The notes beneath the pieces were generated by a model. The model searched no databases, had not been told where the DNA came from, and worked only from the letters and a program-made list of their open reading frames with translations. Positions 8,593 through 17,856 of a DNA stretch of 64,000 nucleotides are shown one piece after another. This DNA is from QPIN01 sp965224575 (GTDB lineage: Bacteria > Pseudomonadota > Gammaproteobacteria > Methylococcales > Methylomonadaceae), in contig CBDCZQ010000006.1 of the NCBI GenBank assembly GCA_965224575.1, forward strand, positions 1,116,001-1,180,000, written 5' to 3'. A program made the translations under genes and the position numbers. Positions within the stretch are counted from its first letter, which is position 1, and the number at the start of each line of letters is the position of its first letter.

Positions 8593-8603
8593 ATAAATTG
8601 GTA

Positions 8604-9671
8604 TTACCGTACTCTACTAACTATATACACCGCTGAACAAAAAACAAGAACACTAGGCAAGAGTGCCATTATTACTGGGTTATATCCATAGACCAGTCCA
8701 ACATGTCCTGCTATTTTATCAAAAATATTAAAAGTCATCCCTAAGATGATGCCAATCATCATACGGCCACCTATACCTGTTCCTCTTTTAATTCCAATAA
8801 CAAAAGGGATGGAAACCATCAGCATAACAAAAGTTATAAAAGGGTTAACTAACCGGCTCCAAAATGCGAGTTCATAATGCTGAGTTTTTTGATTGTTGTC
8901 TTTAAGAAAGCTGATATACATAAATAAATCATATAAAGACATATTTTCTGGTTTTACAACAACAACTTTAAGCAAATCTGGATCAATCGTAGTTTTCCAG
9001 TCTAGTTGATTTAAATTGTTTGCTTGAATAGGTTCAGATAACACTTCCGTTTGTCTTACTTTCTCCATACGCCACAATTTATTTCCTATAAATGTTGCAT
9101 GATCAATGTGACTCATTGAAATTAAATTTCCCAGGTCATTAACTTCATAAGAATAAATATCAGATAACACACCTTTTTTATCAATTTTTCGAACATTAAT
9201 ATATTTATTATCTTCTCTTAACCATAAACCATACCTGGAACTCATGACAATTTCGTTATTTTGGGATGTGGTTTTTATTAATTGAGCTGCTCGTTCTGCC
9301 TCTGGTGCAATAAACTCTCCAACCAAAATTGCTGCCATAACTAAAATCACTCCTGCCAACATAACAGATTTAATAACCCAGAAAATTGATAGGCCAGCCG
9401 CACGCATAGCAATAATTTCTCGGTTATTGGCCATTGTACCTACAACAAATAAGCTGCCTAGCAAGGCGGCAGAGGGAATCAATTCATAGAAAACTCTGGG
9501 AGAGGTTAAGGCAATGTATTGAAAAATTTCTTTTAAACCATAGCTACCTTTTCCCATATCTTTTAATTCATCACTAAAGGTAAACAAATTAAAGAGAGTC
9601 AACAAAAGCATTAAGGCAATAGCAGAGCCCTTTAATACTTCTTTTACGATATATGCTGTTAATACGTTCAT
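8604..9671 (-). CDS. lptG: LPS export system permease LptG
   Basis: LptG is one of the two inner-membrane permeases of the LptBFG ABC transporter, which extracts lipopolysaccharide for delivery to the outer membrane. The YjgP/YjgQ fold is clear: MNVLTAYIVKEVLKGSAIALM as first membrane helix, a PRVFYELIPSAALLGSL helix pair, a periplasmic beta-jellyroll in the middle (about residues 130-255), then FWSRLVNPFITFVMLMVSIPF and two more helices. Its ATG overlaps the TGA of lptF by 4 bp, so the two are co-translated. The ATPase gene lptB is not in the window. The length of 355 aa is normal. Confidence 0.95.
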   Translation of the reverse strand: MNVLTAYIVKEVLKGSAIALMLLLTLFNLFTFSDELKDMGKGSYGLKEIFQYIALTSPRVFYELIPSAALLGSLFVVGTMANNREIIAMRAAGLSIFWVIKSVMLAGVILVMAAILVGEFIAPEAERAAQLIKTTSQNNEIVMSSRYGLWLREDNKYINVRKIDKKGVLSDIYSYEVNDLGNLISMSHIDHATFIGNKLWRMEKVRQTEVLSEPIQANNLNQLDWKTTIDPDLLKVVVVKPENMSLYDLFMYISFLKDNNQKTQHYELAFWSRLVNPFITFVMLMVSIPFVIGIKRGTGIGGRMMIGIILGMTFNIFDKIAGHVGLVYGYNPVIMALLPSVLVFCSAVYIVSRVR

Positions 9672-10813
9672 GCATTATCTCGCAAATTTAGTCTCAACAT
9701 GACCCATTTCAAGCCATAGAGACGAATCAACAAGAATCCACCTAGTAAAAGTAATAATAAATAAATTCCATAATAGCCTAATGATGGCGATATTGTTTCG
9801 TTAGCAACCCAACTCTGGCTGATTCGCTTTACATTTCCATAGACAAAATAGATAGCAAAGGCGACAAGTAAACTACCGTAAACACCTCCACGGGGAGAAA
9901 GCTTAGCTAAAGGAACAGCTAAAAAGCTTAAAAAAATAACACCAAGAGGAATAGATAATCGATTTTGCATTTCTGCTATATCAGGTAATTGAGTAGAGGC
10001 CCACAACTCACTGCTGGGTGCTCCATCTAGTTCTTGTGGTAACAAAGTGGTTTTCTTTTCTAAACGCACAGCATATTCAGAAAATTTTTCAATGGTGACA
10101 CTTATTTCCCCTGGTACTGCTATAACTCGTTCACCGTCCTTTAAGACAAGATAAAGTCCACCTGATAAATGTTCTAAGGTGCCATATTTAGCATTAATAA
10201 CGCCTATTGATTCTCCCGTTCTATTCTGTACAAAAACATTATGCATGCGTTTTTCAGCATCAATGTATTCCGTATAAAAAACTAAATCACCATGACTGTA
10301 TTCACTAAACCTCCCTGCTGAAATGCCTCTGAGATCAGCTACTTGCTCATCTGCATGAGTTAGTTCTTTTATTTGTGACTCAGCCCAAGGTGTTGCGACC
10401 AGAGATAACCATCCTGCAGCAATGCTAAGAGGAAAGACTAATAAAAAAACAGCACGATAAATAACAACGGCACCGCCACCAGCAGAAGCTACTGCCGACA
10501 TTTCTTGGTCTCTATACATTCTACCCAAGACCATTAAAATCGCCATAAAAATAGAAGCCGGTAAAAAGGTACTGATAGCAACCACTGTTTTTAATCCTAA
10601 AATACTTAAAACAGTTTCATTAGAAATACCGCCTTCAATTGCTTTGGCCAGAACTTTAATAAACTTACGGCTAACAATAATAACAACAATGACAGATAAT
10701 ACAGCCAAGACTGTTTTGAACAAATCTTTTATGATCATCTGATCTAGTACAGAAATAAATTGGTAGGATTTAACTTTATCTTTTTTTTGCATCTTAGTGC
10801 TCAAATAACTCAC
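9668..10813 (-). CDS. lptF: LPS export system permease LptF
   Basis: LptF partners LptG in the LPS extractor. The protein has the family hallmarks: MIIKDLFKTVLAVLSVIVVIIV as first helix, FLPASIFMAILMVLGRMYRDQEMSAVASAG, the periplasmic domain, then RLSIPLGVIFLSFLAVPLAKLSPR. The 381-aa reading has a hydrophilic N-terminal extension of about 25 residues; a start at the internal ATG at 10738 (MIIKDLF) would match the usual family start and is a serious alternative. The gene is divergent from pepA, an arrangement conserved in gammaproteobacteria. Confidence 0.94.
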   Translation of the reverse strand: MSYLSTKMQKKDKVKSYQFISVLDQMIIKDLFKTVLAVLSVIVVIIVSRKFIKVLAKAIEGGISNETVLSILGLKTVVAISTFLPASIFMAILMVLGRMYRDQEMSAVASAGGGAVVIYRAVFLLVFPLSIAAGWLSLVATPWAESQIKELTHADEQVADLRGISAGRFSEYSHGDLVFYTEYIDAEKRMHNVFVQNRTGESIGVINAKYGTLEHLSGGLYLVLKDGERVIAVPGEISVTIEKFSEYAVRLEKKTTLLPQELDGAPSSELWASTQLPDIAEMQNRLSIPLGVIFLSFLAVPLAKLSPRGGVYGSLLVAFAIYFVYGNVKRISQSWVANETISPSLGYYGIYLLLLLLGGFLLIRLYGLKWVMLRLNLRDNA

Positions 10814-10828
10814 TTTAAAAAACTAATG

Positions 10829-10841
10829 TATAATTTATAAT
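10829..10841. promoter_or_regulatory. AT-rich promoter region between lptF and pepA
   Basis: Two overlapping TATAAT hexamers (10829-10834 and 10836-10841) lie in the 72-bp gap between the divergent genes, about 45 bases upstream of the pepA ATG. They are plausible -10 elements for pepA; no strong -35 is evident. Confidence 0.4.
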
Positions 10842-10885
10842 GATAAAAACTTATTCCCTTAAATTTAGCTCTCGCAGATTATCTT

Positions 10886-12373
10886 ATGGACTATTCTATA
10901 GAAACCTTAGCTTTTGACAAACAACAAACTGATTGTGTCATTATTAGTGTTTATGAAAATAAACAACTTAGCCCCTCAGCTGAGTCTGTTGATAAAATAA
11001 GCCAAGGGTTCATAACTCAACAAATTGAGCGTGGTGATATTAAAGGTAAAAATGCAGAAACTGTCCTGTTTAATTATATCCCTGATAGTACAATTCAACG
11101 TATCTTAGTTGTTGGTTTAGGAGAAAAAGACAAGTTAACCGCTAAACTTTTTCGTAAAGCATTAAAGTCAGCAATCACTGCGATTAAAGCATTATCAATA
11201 CAATCAGTAAATTGTGCATTAATTGATAGTGATGTTAAAAATAAAGATAATCAGTGGAAAGTACGACAAATAGTAGAGGTATTTAATGATGGTCTCTACA
11301 AATATGATGAAACTAAGAGTGAAAAAGAGCCGAAACTAAAACTAGAGAATATAAAAATTAATGCGTTAGATTCTGAAAAGGAGCTTGTAGAACGAGGATT
11401 AAAACATGGATTAGCCATTTCACAAGGGATTGGTCTAACAAAGTTTGTAGCAGATCTTCCTGGAAATATTTGTACACCCACTTTTCTTGCAGAACAGGCA
11501 AAAACTGTAGCCGGTGAATTTAAAACGATGGAAGTGGAAATACTGGAAGAAAAAGAAATTGAAGCACTGGGCATGGGTTCTTTTCTTTCTGTTTCCAGAG
11601 GAAGCCGTCAACCCGCTAAATTGATTGTATTAAATTATCAAGGGGGTGAAAAAGACAGTAAACCTGTTGTTATAGTGGGTAAGGGCTTAACTTTTGATGC
11701 AGGTGGTATTTCATTAAAACCAGGCGCAGGGATGGATGAAATGAAATACGATATGTGTGGAGGTGCTAGTGTTTTAGGTACTTTACAAGCAGCAGCAAAA
11801 ATGGAATTAAAGATTAATATTGTTGGAATTATTCCTTCATCAGAAAATATGCCAGATGGGGATGCAAACAAGCCTGGTGATGTAGTCACCAGTATGTCTG
11901 GTTTAACCATAGAAATTTTAAATACGGATGCAGAAGGCCGGTTGATTCTTTGTGACGCATTGACCTATGCAAAAAAATTCAATCCTGAAGTGGTTATTGA
12001 TTTAGCAACTTTAACAGGTGCATGTCTTGTTGCCTTGGGAAGAGTACCTAGTGGAATATTAGGCAATGATGATGATTTATGTAATGATTTAATCAGTGCT
12101 GGTGAAACGGCTTGCGATAGCTTATGGCGCTTACCATTATGGGAAGAATACCATGAGCAATTAAAATCTAATTTTGCTGATTTAGCTAATATTGGTGGTC
12201 GAGATGCAGGCACTATTACGGCCGCCTGTTTCTTATCTCGTTTTACCGAAAATTATCGTTGGGCGCATTTAGATATTGCTGGCACAGCTTGGCGTACAGG
12301 TGCAAATAAAGGGGCTACAGGTCGGCCTGTTGCATTATTAAGTCAGTATTTAATTGATAAGAGTGATGCCTGA
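10886..12373 (+). CDS. pepA: Leucyl aminopeptidase (M17)
   Basis: PepA is a cytosolic two-metal aminopeptidase that removes N-terminal residues from peptides; in E. coli it also acts as a DNA-binding accessory factor. The N-terminal domain (about 1-165) contains ILVVGLGEK. The catalytic domain shows VGKGLTFDAGGISLKPG, DMCGGASVLGT and LNTDAEGRLILCDAL, which carry the Lys, Asp and Glu metal ligands and the active-site Arg. The 495-aa length is normal. holC overlaps its 3' end by 8 bp, the classic pepA-holC-valS order. Confidence 0.97.
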   Translation: MDYSIETLAFDKQQTDCVIISVYENKQLSPSAESVDKISQGFITQQIERGDIKGKNAETVLFNYIPDSTIQRILVVGLGEKDKLTAKLFRKALKSAITAIKALSIQSVNCALIDSDVKNKDNQWKVRQIVEVFNDGLYKYDETKSEKEPKLKLENIKINALDSEKELVERGLKHGLAISQGIGLTKFVADLPGNICTPTFLAEQAKTVAGEFKTMEVEILEEKEIEALGMGSFLSVSRGSRQPAKLIVLNYQGGEKDSKPVVIVGKGLTFDAGGISLKPGAGMDEMKYDMCGGASVLGTLQAAAKMELKINIVGIIPSSENMPDGDANKPGDVVTSMSGLTIEILNTDAEGRLILCDALTYAKKFNPEVVIDLATLTGACLVALGRVPSGILGNDDDLCNDLISAGETACDSLWRLPLWEEYHEQLKSNFADLANIGGRDAGTITAACFLSRFTENYRWAHLDIAGTAWRTGANKGATGRPVALLSQYLIDKSDA

Positions 12374-12803
12374 GGTAAGCTTTTATATTTTACCGACTAA
12401 TACATTATCTGAACGGTATTTATTTGCTTGTAAACTGATAGAAAAAGCTTATCGAAGCGGACAGTTTTGTTATGTATATACTGATTCTCATCAACAAAGC
12501 CAGTTATTAGATGATCAATTATGGACGTTTAGAGAAAACAGTTTTATACCGCATCAGATTTACGAGGAAAATATCCCTGAATATGAACGTACTATTTTAA
12601 TTGGGACAAAAGAAGCCCCCCAAAAATGGCAAAAACTGATTTTTAATCTTTCATCGAAATATCCAGATAATTTAGATCAGACAGAACGTGTATTAGAAAT
12701 TCTTGATAATAATGAAGAATTAAAATTGGCAGGGCGGCATCGTTTTCGTCAATATACACAAAATGGGTTTAACATGACAACTCATAATATGAATGAAAAG
12801 TAG
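12366..12803 (+). CDS. holC: DNA polymerase III chi subunit
   Basis: HolC links the clamp loader to single-strand binding protein. The preferred start is ATG 12366 (MPEVSFYILPT), which overlaps the pepA stop by 8 bp; an earlier TTG at 12354 is open but unlikely. The ~145-aa product shows ERYLFACKLIEKAYRSGQ, the QLWTFRENSFIPH segment and ERTILIGT, all typical of chi. Position between pepA and valS confirms the identity. The last 20 residues (YTQNGFNMTTHNMNEK) look like an unstructured tail. Confidence 0.92.
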   Translation: MPEVSFYILPTNTLSERYLFACKLIEKAYRSGQFCYVYTDSHQQSQLLDDQLWTFRENSFIPHQIYEENIPEYERTILIGTKEAPQKWQKLIFNLSSKYPDNLDQTERVLEILDNNEELKLAGRHRFRQYTQNGFNMTTHNMNEK

Positions 12804-12887
12804 GTTGCTATCTTTTGGCAATCAAATATTTTTCGTATAACTTCTCGTTAAAATCCGGTTGTCATAAAGATGACAGCTGAACTTACC

Positions 12888-13052
12888 TTAGGGCACCTCT
12901 ATTAATTGATGAATGGAAAAATTGAGTCCGAAATATCCAATCTCTGCGTTGAAATCCTTCGCAATAGCCTGCTATTACGTGCGGGTTTCGCCTTGATTTT
13001 GAATATTTCGGTTCTCAATTTTCTCATCCACAATTAATAGAGGTGCCCCTTA
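12888..13052. repeat. Palindromic element B (full copy, about 165 bp)
   Basis: The left arm reads AGGGCACCTCTATTAATTG and continues through AAAATTGAG and CCGAAATAT; the right arm is its complement, ending ATTAATAGAGGTGCCCCT. The centre at 12961-12981 contains CAATAGCCTGCTATTACG. It fills most of the holC-valS gap and ends 21 bases before the valS ATG, so valS transcripts starting upstream would carry this hairpin. Confidence 0.85.
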
Positions 13053-13073
13053 TATAAAATTACAGAAACATCC

Positions 13074-15884
13074 ATGGAAAAAACATACTCCCCTCATTCA
13101 ATCGAACAGCGCTGGTATCAAACCTGGGAAGAACAAGGCTATTTTGAAGCTAAATCGGAAGGTGAATCCTTTTGTATTATGATTCCACCTCCTAATGTCA
13201 CTGGCAGTTTACATATGGGGCATGCATTTCAAGATACCATCATGGATGCGCTAACAAGATACCACCGAATGAAAGGGCGTGACGCGCTATGGCAACCAGG
13301 TACAGATCATGCCGGCATTGCCACGCAAATGGTCGTAGAGCGTTTAATTAATTCTGAAGATAAAACCCGTCATGATTATGGACGCGAAAAGTTTATCGAA
13401 AAAATATGGGAGTGGAAGGAGAAGTCAGGCGGGACAATTACTCAACAGCTACGTCGTATGGGGTCATCTCTGGATTGGGAAAAAGAACGCTTTACCATGG
13501 ATGACGGCATGTCTGACGCGGTGCAAGAAGTATTTATTAAACTCCATGAAGAAGGTTTGATTTATCGAGGTAAACGTTTAGTCAATTGGGATACGGTTTT
13601 ACACACTGCTGTTTCAGATTTAGAGGTATTGTCTGAAGAAGAAAATGGTTTTATGTGGCATATGCGTTACCCATTATCTAATGGTACAGGTCATTTAGTG
13701 GTTGCTACTACCCGTCCAGAAACATTATTAGGCGATGCTGCAGTTGCTATCCATCCAAATGATGACCGATACCAACATTTATTGGGTGAGTTGGTAGAGT
13801 TGCCACTCACAGGTCGAAAAATCCCGATTATTGCGGATGAACATGTAGACCCTGAATTTGGCACGGGGTGTGTCAAAGTGACTCCAGCACATGATTTTAA
13901 TGATTATGATGTTTGGACAAGGCATAGAGAGTTATCTGCTATTCAAGCATTGCCAAATGGAGGTTTAATCAATATTTTTACTATTGATGCGACCATTCGT
14001 GGAAACGAAGATGACGAGCATAAGCTGATTCCAGAAAAATATATCGGCATGGATCGGTATGATGCACGAAAACAGATGGTTGCTGATTTAGATGGGCAAG
14101 GACTATTGGAAAAAGTTGTTGATCATAAATTAATGGTACCAAGAGGTGATCGTTCAAATAGTGTAATAGAACCTTTTTTAACTGATCAATGGTATGTAAA
14201 AGTTGCACCGCTTGCAAAACCAGCTGTAGAAGCTGTAGAAAATGGCGATATAAAGTTTGTTCCAGACAATTGGAAAAACACTTATTTTGAATGGATGCGG
14301 AATATTCAAGACTGGTGTATTTCTCGGCAGATATGGTGGGGACACCGTATACCCGCTTGGTATGATGAGCAGGAAAATATTTATGTAGGTCGTTCAGAAC
14401 AAGAAATTCGAGAAAAACATAATTTAAGTTCAGAAATAACGCTTAGACAGGATGAAGATGTATTGGATACCTGGTTTTCCTCCGCTCTTTGGCCATTTTC
14501 TACGTTAGGCTGGCCAGAAAAAACAGCAGAATTAGCTAAGCATTACCCAACCAGTGTTTTAGTCACCGGTTTTGACATCATTTTCTTTTGGGTTGCCAGA
14601 ATGATAATGATGGGATTGAAGTTTCAAGGAGAAGTCCCTTTTAAAGAAATTTATATGCATGGTTTGGTGCGTGATGCCGAAGGACAAAAAATGTCCAAAT
14701 CAAAAGGCAATGTTCTTGACCCGATTGATTTAATTGATGGTATTGAGCTAGAAGCATTAGTAGAAAAAAGACTAGCGGGTATGATGCAACCACATTTACA
14801 AAAGAAGATAGAAAAAGCCACACGCAAGCATTTTCCTGATGGCATTCCTTCTTTTGGCACAGATGCATTACGTTTCACCTTTGCATCTTTAGCCTCAACA
14901 GGGCGTGATATTCGTTTTGATTTAGCACGTACGGAAGGTTATCGTAATTTCTGTAATAAGCTATGGAATGCTGCACGTTATGTATTGATGAATACCGAAG
15001 ATCAAGATAATGGTCTGTCCGATTCACCTTGTCATTATTCGCAAGCAGATTTATGGATTACTTCGAGATTAAATCAAGTTATCACAACGACAAGTGAGGC
15101 GATCGAAAACTATCGCTTTGATCTAGCTTCACAAGCAATTTATGAATTTACATGGAATGAATATTGTGATTGGTATTTAGAACTTGCAAAAATATCTTTG
15201 CAATCTGAGGATGAAGCATTACAAAGAGGCACACGAAAAACACTAGTTTCTGTTTTAGAAACTATTTTACGCTTAAGCCACCCCATCATGCCTTTTATTA
15301 CGGAAGAAATCTGGCAACGTGTTGCTCCTTTGGCTGGCATTAGTGCAGACACTATCATGTTACAACCTTACCCGGAAACAGATGTAAAACTAATTAATGA
15401 AGAGGCAATTAAATCCATCAATTGGGTGATGGCATTTATTTTAGGTATCCGTAGAATTCGTGGCGAAATGAATATTGCCCCAGGCAAACCTTTACCTGTT
15501 TTAGTGCAAAATACATCGACAGATGACTTAACTTTTTTAAAATCAAACGAAGCTTATCTATTAAAGCTAGGTCGTATTGAAACTATTACTTTGTTAGGGT
15601 TGGATGAAATTGCAGCAGAATCAGCAATGTCCCTAGTAGGTGAAATGAAAATTCTGATTCCTATTGCAGGGTTAATTGATAAAGATGCTGAAATAGCGCG
15701 GTTAGAAAAAGAAATTCAAAAAAAAGTCAAAGATTTACCTAGAATTGAAGGTAAGTTAAATAATCCAAAATTTATTGATAAAGCACCTGCTGATGTTATT
15801 ACTAAAGAAAAAGAAAAGTTAGCAGCTTTATATTCTTCAAAGCAAAATCTTGAGGAGCAATTGAGTAAGATTAAAAAGCTTTAA
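13074..15884 (+). CDS. valS: Valine-tRNA ligase
   Basis: This class I aminoacyl-tRNA synthetase charges tRNA-Val. The HIGH-type motif occurs in PPPNVTGSLHMGHAF near residue 45 and the KMSKS motif in GQKMSKSKGNVLDP near residue 545. The editing (CP1) domain contains ATTRPETLLGD and GTGCVKVTPAHD. The anticodon-binding helical domain and a C-terminal coiled-coil arm (about 870-936, rich in Lys and Glu) complete the protein. The 936-aa length is normal. It ends next to an intrinsic terminator. Confidence 0.98.
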   Translation: MEKTYSPHSIEQRWYQTWEEQGYFEAKSEGESFCIMIPPPNVTGSLHMGHAFQDTIMDALTRYHRMKGRDALWQPGTDHAGIATQMVVERLINSEDKTRHDYGREKFIEKIWEWKEKSGGTITQQLRRMGSSLDWEKERFTMDDGMSDAVQEVFIKLHEEGLIYRGKRLVNWDTVLHTAVSDLEVLSEEENGFMWHMRYPLSNGTGHLVVATTRPETLLGDAAVAIHPNDDRYQHLLGELVELPLTGRKIPIIADEHVDPEFGTGCVKVTPAHDFNDYDVWTRHRELSAIQALPNGGLINIFTIDATIRGNEDDEHKLIPEKYIGMDRYDARKQMVADLDGQGLLEKVVDHKLMVPRGDRSNSVIEPFLTDQWYVKVAPLAKPAVEAVENGDIKFVPDNWKNTYFEWMRNIQDWCISRQIWWGHRIPAWYDEQENIYVGRSEQEIREKHNLSSEITLRQDEDVLDTWFSSALWPFSTLGWPEKTAELAKHYPTSVLVTGFDIIFFWVARMIMMGLKFQGEVPFKEIYMHGLVRDAEGQKMSKSKGNVLDPIDLIDGIELEALVEKRLAGMMQPHLQKKIEKATRKHFPDGIPSFGTDALRFTFASLASTGRDIRFDLARTEGYRNFCNKLWNAARYVLMNTEDQDNGLSDSPCHYSQADLWITSRLNQVITTTSEAIENYRFDLASQAIYEFTWNEYCDWYLELAKISLQSEDEALQRGTRKTLVSVLETILRLSHPIMPFITEEIWQRVAPLAGISADTIMLQPYPETDVKLINEEAIKSINWVMAFILGIRRIRGEMNIAPGKPLPVLVQNTSTDDLTFLKSNEAYLLKLGRIETITLLGLDEIAAESAMSLVGEMKILIPIAGLIDKDAEIARLEKEIQKKVKDLPRIEGKLNNPKFIDKAPADVITKEKEKLAALYSSKQNLEEQLSKIKKL

Positions 15885-15908
15885 ACAGATCAAAAATTAG
15901 AAATAAAT

Positions 15909-15954
15909 AAAGAGCTTACCTTAAATTTTAAGTGTTTCTTGTTAAGCTCTTTTT
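15909..15954 (+). terminator. Intrinsic terminator after valS
   Basis: AGAGCTTA (15911-15918) pairs with TAAGCTCT (15943-15950) around a smaller inner hairpin (CTTAAATTTTAAG), followed by TTTTT. It begins about 25 bases after the valS stop. Confidence 0.75.
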
Positions 15955-16013
15955 CCCTCTCTTATATTACCTTGATATAAAAAGGAATCTCTCTATATCC
16001 ATACAGCCATTAC

Positions 16014-16066
16014 CATAGACAAAAATCAACTTGATGTAAATTCTGCATTTGTGTCTGCGTGAAGTA
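16014..16066. repeat. Element E, 3' half copy
   Basis: GACAAAAATCAACTTGATG, then TAAATTCTGCATTTGTG and GCGTGAAGTATA, match the right half of element E at 20554-20610 with few substitutions. The left half is missing. Confidence 0.6.
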
Positions 16067-16068
16067 TA

Positions 16069-16089
16069 ACTTGTCCTATATAGACAAGT
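16069..16089. promoter_or_regulatory. Inverted repeat upstream of pilB
   Basis: ACTTGTC and GACAAGT, separated by CTATATA, form a perfect 7-bp dyad 53 bases before the pilB ATG. The AT-rich spacer could hold a -10 element, which would make this an operator overlapping a promoter. No known regulator is implied. Confidence 0.4.
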
Positions 16090-16141
16090 GATTTTTTTCA
16101 TCTATATTTGTATTACTACAAAAGAATTAATACGAATATTT

Positions 16142-17854
16142 ATGGCAACAGCACAATCGGACTTACAATTTGGCGGAATAATAAGATGTCTTATTCAAAA
16201 AGACTTGTTGTCAGAGGCTGATGCACAAAAACATGTTGCTGAAGCTAAAAAAAAGAAAATATCTTTTATAAGCCATATAGTTTCAAATAAAATTATTGAG
16301 AGCAAACTGATTGCTTCAGTAGCCTCAGTTGAATATGGAGTACCGTTTTTTAATCTAGATGCAATAGATACAAATTCATTACCTATTGATTTAGTCAGTG
16401 AAAAGCTGATTCGACGCCATCATTCATTACCTCTATTGAAACGGGGCAATCGCTTATTTGTTGCGGTTTCAGATCCTACCAATTTTCAGGCACTTGATGA
16501 AATAAAATTTCATACTCGTCTGAATACAGAAACAATTCTAGTTGAAGAAGATAAATTATCTAATATTATTGAAACGGCATTAGAGGCTGCTGATACATCA
16601 ATGTCCAATTTATTGGATGATGATTTGGAAAATATTGATATTTCTGGGGGCGATGAAAGCCCAGAAGATGATGGTTCTGATTCAGATATTGATGATGCTC
16701 CCATTGTACGTTTTGTAAATAAAATCTTATTAGACTCTATTAAAAAAGGTGTTTCAGATATTCATCTTGAACCTTATGAAAAAACATTCCGTATTCGCTT
16801 TAGAGGAGATGGAATACTTTATGAGGCAGCTAGCCCCCCAGCAAATATAGCCAACAGAATTATTTCTCGTATCAAAGTAATGTCTAAAATGGATATTGCA
16901 GAGCGCAGGGTGCCACAAGATGGTCGGATAAAAATGAAATTGTCTAAAAATAGGGCAATTGATTTTCGAGTCAACACTTGTCCTACGTTATTTGGTGAAA
17001 AAGTTGTTTTACGTATTTTAGATCCCACAAGTGCACAAATAGGTATTGAAAAACTGGGTTTTGAACCTGATCAACAAGAATTATTTTTGAAAGCTATTCA
17101 TAGGCCTTATGGAATGGTTCTTGTGACTGGGCCGACAGGGAGTGGTAAAACAGTATCACTTTATACGGGGCTTAATATTTTAAACAAAATTGAACGAAAT
17201 ATTTCAACGGCAGAAGACCCTGTAGAAATAACGGTTGAAGGAATTAACCAGGTCAACATGAATGTTAAGGCTGGTTTAACATTTGCTGTCGCATTAAAGG
17301 CTTTTTTAAGACAAGATCCCGACATTATTATGGTAGGGGAGATTCGTGATCTGGAAACGGCCAGTATCTCAGTAAAAGCAGCACAAACAGGTCACCTGGT
17401 TTTATCCACTCTTCACACCAATGATGCTCCCCAAACAATCAACCGATTAATGCAAATGGGGATAGAGCCTTTCAATATTGTTTCGGCAGTGAATCTAATT
17501 ATGGCTCAACGCTTAGGGCGTAGGCTTTGTGAGCATTGTAAAAAAGAAGCTGATGTACCTGATAGTGTTTATCTCGATGCAGGGTTTGAGCAAAAAGAGT
17601 TAGCAACATTAAAAATTTATAAAGCCGTAGGTTGTGATCAATGTAACGAGGGCTACAAAGGGCGAGTTGGAATATATCAAGTGATGCCAATCAGTGAAAA
17701 AATGCGTGCCTTAATTTTAGAGGGTGGTAATGCAATGGAGTTGGCTGATCTCTCTAAAAGTGAAGGAATTAATGATTTACGGGCCTCTGGCCTAGTTAAA
17801 GTACGGCAAGGGATAACAAGCCTTGAAGAAATAAACAGGATTACAGAGGAATAA
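16142..17854 (+). CDS. pilB: Type IV pilus assembly ATPase PilB
   Basis: PilB is the hexameric cytoplasmic ATPase that powers pilin polymerisation. The start chosen is ATG 16142 (MATAQSDLQFGG); a GTG at 16088 is in frame but adds an atypical hydrophobic N-terminus. The product has the N-terminal MshEN-type domain, an acidic linker (DDDLENIDISGGDESPEDD), Walker A GPTGSGKTVSLY, the Asp box, Walker B DPDIIMVGEIRD and the His box LSTLHTNDAP. The zinc-binding tetracysteine CEHC...CDQC is followed by GYKGRVGIYQVMPI. It is first in the pilBC operon. Confidence 0.97.
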   Translation: MATAQSDLQFGGIIRCLIQKDLLSEADAQKHVAEAKKKKISFISHIVSNKIIESKLIASVASVEYGVPFFNLDAIDTNSLPIDLVSEKLIRRHHSLPLLKRGNRLFVAVSDPTNFQALDEIKFHTRLNTETILVEEDKLSNIIETALEAADTSMSNLLDDDLENIDISGGDESPEDDGSDSDIDDAPIVRFVNKILLDSIKKGVSDIHLEPYEKTFRIRFRGDGILYEAASPPANIANRIISRIKVMSKMDIAERRVPQDGRIKMKLSKNRAIDFRVNTCPTLFGEKVVLRILDPTSAQIGIEKLGFEPDQQELFLKAIHRPYGMVLVTGPTGSGKTVSLYTGLNILNKIERNISTAEDPVEITVEGINQVNMNVKAGLTFAVALKAFLRQDPDIIMVGEIRDLETASISVKAAQTGHLVLSTLHTNDAPQTINRLMQMGIEPFNIVSAVNLIMAQRLGRRLCEHCKKEADVPDSVYLDAGFEQKELATLKIYKAVGCDQCNEGYKGRVGIYQVMPISEKMRALILEGGNAMELADLSKSEGINDLRASGLVKVRQGITSLEEINRITEE

Positions 17855-17856
17855 AG

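Noticed and set aside
16088..16141. Longer pilB start at GTG 16088
   Set aside because: The extra residues are hydrophobic and overlap the dyad; family members start near MATAQSDLQFGG.
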